64,000 nt of DNA from NCBI GenBank assembly GCA_029959085.1, contig JARWIR010000005.1, forward strand, positions 8,682,501 to 8,746,500. Direction: 5' to 3'. How positions within the stretch are numbered: the stretch's first letter is position 1; every line of letters begins with the position of its first letter. Below are positions 60,283-64,000 of the stretch, piece after piece. The notes below the pieces were generated by a model, which searched no databases, had not been told where the DNA came from, and saw only the letters and a list, made by a program, of their open reading frames with translations. A program made the translations under genes and the position numbers. Source of the stretch: Nemophila menziesii. Its lineage: Eukaryota > Streptophyta > Magnoliopsida > Boraginales > Hydrophyllaceae.

Positions 60283-60690
60283 AAAATAAAACAAAACCAC
60301 AAAAGAAACTTATGGATTATATTTTTATAACAAATAATTTAGATCCTTCCATTTAACATATACATAAGAATAAATTACATCCTTTCAGAAAAAAATTACA
60401 GCCACTCATAAAAAATTGTCAGCTAATATTTGAATATGAAAGAGAAAAAGGAAACAAAAAGCGGCGAAATAAAGGCAATGTTAGCTAATATTAGAAAAAG
60501 GAAAAGAAAGTAAAGATGTGAAAACAAACTCATCAAAGAACTGAGTGCTCCCCACCCACTTAGTTCAAACGTGTAGAATCTCCATCGTGGTTCTTCGAAC
60601 GGAAGACCACTGTTCCGGTGCTACAAAGAAAAGCCTTGGTGATGTGAACGAAAGCCATGGTGCGTGGCTGCTACTCAGGCGTGCAGAGCT

Positions 60691-60942
60691 TCAGTGCCAC
60701 CCGGTTTTAATCCAAAAAAGCAGAAAAATAATAATAGATTTGTTGTGTGTTCTTAATTGCCGATCCAACTCACCTAAAAAGCTCGAAGCTAGGACATGCA
60801 CTTTGCCGAATTTGTTATGCTTCGCCGGATGAGGAGATCCACAAAGCTTTAACAACCATGAAGATCTACACAAAGCACAGCCTTCGACTTCGACATCCAC
60901 ATTCGACTGGAAGATATGTGCTTCACGCCGGAAATGCTTCAA
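60691..60942 (-). CDS. Short gene-like frame inside MULE-D, unknown
   Basis: An 83-codon frame from ATG on the element's sense strand, with no domain recognised. It contains GAAGCTTC- and CATGGAAGGA-type modules also seen in MULE-B. Coding status unproven. Confidence 0.15.
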   Translation of the reverse strand: MKHFRREAHIFQSNVDVEVEGCALCRSSWLLKLCGSPHPAKHNKFGKVHVLASSFLGELDRQLRTHNKSIIIFLLFWIKTGWH

Positions 60943-61279
60943 AAATGGAGCTTCACTGCTCCTTCCATGGCGTGCGAAATAAAATGGATCTTTGAAGAGA
61001 AAGACTATAAAAGTTATTCGTTGTTAGGTTTAGGGCAAAGAGAGGAGAGAGAAGAGGGAAGAGAAAAGAGATATTTCGTCAGTGTTTTAAAATTATATGG
61101 GGTATAATTTATTATATAAATCAGTTTAAAAGAATGATATAATGGATAGTGGGAATTTATGGAAATTTGGCATTCTAAATTTTATTGGGTCTTTAGTAAG
61201 AAGAGTTGATTGGATTTGGGTGCTTGCGTCTATATGGGGTGTCTTCAAGACCGTAGGGTAAAAATTATTAGGAAAAGGC

Positions 61280-62434
61280 GGAAAACACATTATAGGAGAT
61301 TTATACTACAACAGTTATAAAATTTACCATTTTTTATTAAACTACTTTAACGATTATAAAATAAATTATGAATTATGAAATATAGTAGTACACATAATTT
61401 AACAAGAAATACATGAAAGATTTTTTTTTGTGTGTTTACCATCTATTTTTGATGAGATAGACAACTTGCATGATAATACATGGTGAATATATATAAAACC
61501 AAAGCAGTTGTGGAATTTTAATAAATGAATTTATGTATTACATATTTATTATTTATTTAAGAGTCAAATTCATAAAGAGAAAGGACTAAACTATACCTTA
61601 ATTACGAATGTATCTCTTAAAAAAATGAAGAGATAATTGAAAGAAGGCTATTAAGTGAGGGTTTTAGCTAGAGAGATGGAACAAAGGACTTTACGACTAT
61701 ACCTTACTAATAAATTTCTTAAAAAATGAAAAAGAGAACTGAAGAAAGGCTAGAGTGAGAAAGTTAGTGTAAACAGTGGTTTGTATATATATATATACTA
61801 GGTATGACCCGTGTCTGAAGCCACTTAAAAAACTATGAGATTAGTTGTAGAATATACTTCTTTGGAATTCGATCACTGGTTTTCAGTATACCCAATACAC
61901 TTCAACAATATGTTTATATATAGTCTCTAACCTATAATATAGATACGTATCTTAAGGCTCAAGACCTCTCGTCACTTGCGTTTTCTCCTAAGTAAGGACT
62001 ATGGGAACGGTCTCACATGCATGTCCATGCACCTCGTTTATTGCCTCTAAACGTTTCTCGTATACAGGAAACAATACTGACAATTTTTTTTGACAATAAC
62101 GCCCCACACTTCGCATATTCATCATAATACTCGAAATTTCTCGCCTCACAATTTCTTTTAACGATTCACCATTAAAAATTTAGAACATGCACCAAAATAA
62201 AACTTTATCGTTTTGCATCAAAACCCCATTCTTACACTTTGGGTATTCGGTCTTGACTGGCGAATTGGATCAATAGATATTTACGTTGGTGCTGTGATAT
62301 TGAGGTCATGTATGTTTAATTAGAAATATAGATCGGCGACCTCTGTTTGGAATCGGAGTGTGGGTCTGGCTCGTAATGAAGAAGACGGTGTGGATACTGA
62401 ACGTCGATATTTATGGCAAGGTAGATTGAATTGA
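61280..62434. other. AT-rich intergenic sequence
   Basis: A short (TA)n at 61785-61797 is followed by CTAGGTATGACCCGTG (61798-61813). This wording is often seen at Helitron-related repeat edges in plants, but no 3' hairpin/CTRR end was found. No gene recognised. Confidence 0.35.
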
Positions 62435-63800
62435 TGTTGATGGTGATAGTCCTAGAGGGGGGGTGAATAGGATTACTAATAAGATAATGCCTAATTAAAA
62501 TCTTTTGGACAATAATAAGTTTAAGAGAAAACTTCTAAGTCAACTAATATAAATCAAACACTTATAGGATCATGCAATGTAAAGATTAAGGTTTGATATA
62601 AAAGTATAACTAATGAAAAGCTAATCCAATATCTTAAACTACTCTAGAAGACTATATGTTAGATATACTAGATAAACAATTCATGCAAGCATATAATCAA
62701 ACATATAGAGTGCGGAAAGTAAAAGAGTAGGGATAGAAAGATACACACGATTTATAGTGGTTCGGTTTCCCTACATCCACTACCTAAGGAAGCCTCCTTA
62801 GGATTTCAAGCTTTTCACTAAGCTCCCGTGTCTCTCTTAACCGGGTCGAGAACACAATAACCTTTACAAACTCTTCGATAACACGAAGGACACACCACTT
62901 GCGTAATCACAACACAAGGACACCAAGTATACTCCCTATACTTGAATTCTCTCTTAATCTATCTATTACAAGACCTAGACTTAAGAGGATAGCAACAAAG
63001 TGTTTAAAGGTTTGCTAATTAAAGCTTGTTTCTAAAACTCCTAAAGAGTGGATATGACTATAAGCTTGTATACTCCTTCTTGAGTGGATAGAACCTTGTG
63101 GCTTAATTGATTAACTCCTTGTAAGGATTAATAAGCACACTAAGATTGAATTTGACTTTGTATAGCACTTGACACCTTCTTGAATGATAGCAATTAAGCC
63201 CTTTAATGTTTGTAATTAGTTGGTGTAGTTGTAGCCTTGAAATAGCTTCAATTTATAGAAGAAAATGGCTCCCAACGGTCATAAGGTTTGAGTCTAACGG
63301 ATCTATTAATCTCCCAACGGATATATTTCTTATGACTTGGCTTTTGTGCAGAAAACCCTTCTTTGCGGTATACCGCAGCGGTGTACCGCGCTTCAGTGTT
63401 TAATTTTCTTGCTTACTGGTCGGGCTAGTCCTCTATACCGCGCCCTGGTCCGCGCTTGGTCCGGTATACCGTAGCGGTGTACCGCGCCTAGTAAACTTTG
63501 AAGGAAATGACTTTGATCAATAATACCTCTTCATGAAAGTTGTTGTAAACAATATTCTAAGAATCTTTGAAGTTTGAACACTAAGGAAAATTCTCAATAA
63601 CAAAGAGATATGGTTAATAGCATTTGTATGAGAATAAGATTCTAAGATAAAACAATTAAGTTTAAACAACATAAATATGAAAGAGCTTTTTGAAGAAATA
63701 TAGTGCAAGAAAGAATGTTAATAACAAGAGAAAATAGCACACTAAACACAAGAGGATTTGTCACATTAAAACACCTAATTAGGGAGGCTATATGCCAACA
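62435..63800 (-). repeat. 3' LTR of a SIRE-type copia element (about 1.37 kb)
   Basis: On the minus strand it starts TGTTGGCATATAGCC directly after a purine tract, and ends CACCATCAACA, giving TGTTG...CAACA ends. It contains the CCTATTCACCCCCCCTCTAG motif common near the end of such LTRs. The internal part of the element continues beyond the right edge. The left end could be shifted by a few bases. Confidence 0.75.
63365..63488. repeat. GC-rich inverted motif pair in the LTR
   Basis: GCGGTATACCGC (an exact 12-bp palindrome at 63365-63376), followed by AGCGGTGTACCGCGC, recurs at 63461-63488 as CCGGTATACCGT, then AGCGGTGTACCGCGCC. It stands out as CpG-rich in an AT-rich LTR. Confidence 0.9.
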
Positions 63801-63983
63801 ATCTCCCCCTTTTTGATGATGACAAATCCTTCACTAAAACACCTTAGGAAAGATATAAAGGTTTAAGCACAATGAAATAAAGCTCCCCCTCACAATAAGC
63901 ATAAGTTTTGAAAAGCATTTGTGAGTGTTTAAAACGTGCAAGTTTTGAAAGTTTTAGTGCACATAATATTTCTCCCCCTTTGT
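63801..63983 (-). promoter_or_regulatory. Polypurine tract and two upstream purine tracts
   Basis: On the minus strand CAAAAAGGGGGAGAT (63815-63801) abuts the LTR. Two more tracts, GTGAGGGGGAGCT (63893-63881) and CAAAGGGGGAGAA (63983-63971), lie upstream, followed by GTCTTTTTGATGAAGAC. Repeated tracts of this form are usual upstream of SIRE/Maximus-type 3' LTRs. Confidence 0.75.
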
Positions 63984-64000
63984 CTTCATCAAAAAGACGG

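Larger units (their letters stand above)
59550..61269 (-). mobile_element. MULE-like element related to MULE-A/B (MULE-D), left end lost
   Basis: On the minus strand it begins AATAATTTTTACCCTACGGT, then CTTGAAGACACCCC, aligning with the start of MULE-B. CTTACTAAAGACCCAATAAA and a TTATACCCC stretch follow, as in MULE-A. Next come a leader with TTTGCCCTAAACC (about 61035), a gene-like segment (60540-61000), a nested MITE, and an array of ACTCAGTAAAATT-type units (59624-59885). No inverted end or target duplication was found on the left, where it abuts the retrotransposon protein remnant. It seems truncated there. Confidence 0.65.

Noticed and set aside
61785..61813. Helitron terminus
   Set aside because: The wording is suggestive, but no matching 3' hairpin with CTRR or AT target site could be found.

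Overview
The window is nuclear DNA from a flowering plant, probably a dicot. It is AT-rich, its coding exons are few and intron-split, and it is crowded with plant-type transposable elements: Ty1/copia and Ty3-like LTR elements, L1-type LINEs, an Au-like SINE, Stowaway and hAT MITEs, and Mutator-like elements (MULEs). No operons, CRISPR arrays or rRNA genes are visible. Two ordinary host genes were found. One is an intact six-exon B3-domain transcription factor gene on the minus strand (49645-51855). The other is a small two-exon gene on the plus strand (32299-33077), resembling DUF1645-type proteins.

Layout: 1-1950 is the 5' part of a minus-strand copia element with an open gag-protease-integrase frame and a 260-bp LTR. 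3739-9081 is a decayed L1-type LINE carrying a Stowaway MITE and an LTR fragment. 9336-9709 is a 5'-truncated LINE with a 17-bp target-site duplication (TSD). 10346-13819 holds two MULEs. 14640-20895 holds another MULE-like remnant, MITEs and two LINE fragments. 22025-22378 is a long GA tract, followed by a worn copia gag/protease piece. 24172-25934 is a MULE. 26402-30279 is a complete copia-derived element with identical-length LTRs but no coding capacity. 30633-32028 is a MULE-like element just upstream of the small gene. 34794-42165 is LINE sequence split by a solo LTR. 42166-44597 holds two MULEs side by side. 45469-47586 is a Stowaway MITE split by a MULE. 47600-48540 is LINE/SINE debris. 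The B3 gene follows, with a SINE inserted 140 bp upstream of its start codon. 53086-53460 is a degenerate AACCTT repeat. 53469-59508 looks like the 3' end of a Ty3-type element with a copia fragment and an hAT MITE nested in it. 59550-61269 is a MULE. 62435-64000 is the 3' LTR and 3' end of a SIRE-type copia element.

The main result is a set of non-autonomous MULEs (five with clean 8-10 bp TSDs and paired ends, three more by resemblance) that share one plan. Each has divergent G-starting terminal inverted repeats. In most, an AAACCCTA-type leader runs into a short, low-complexity, GC-richer gene-like segment. The other half is a private tandem array of about 15-60 bp units, usually built on a short palindrome. 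The second result is the primer site of the 26402-30279 element. It is complementary to the 5' half of an isoleucine tRNA rather than to a tRNA 3' end, and it shows the base change expected if inosine 34 had been copied.

Family assignments rest on reading motifs by eye. No searches were run.
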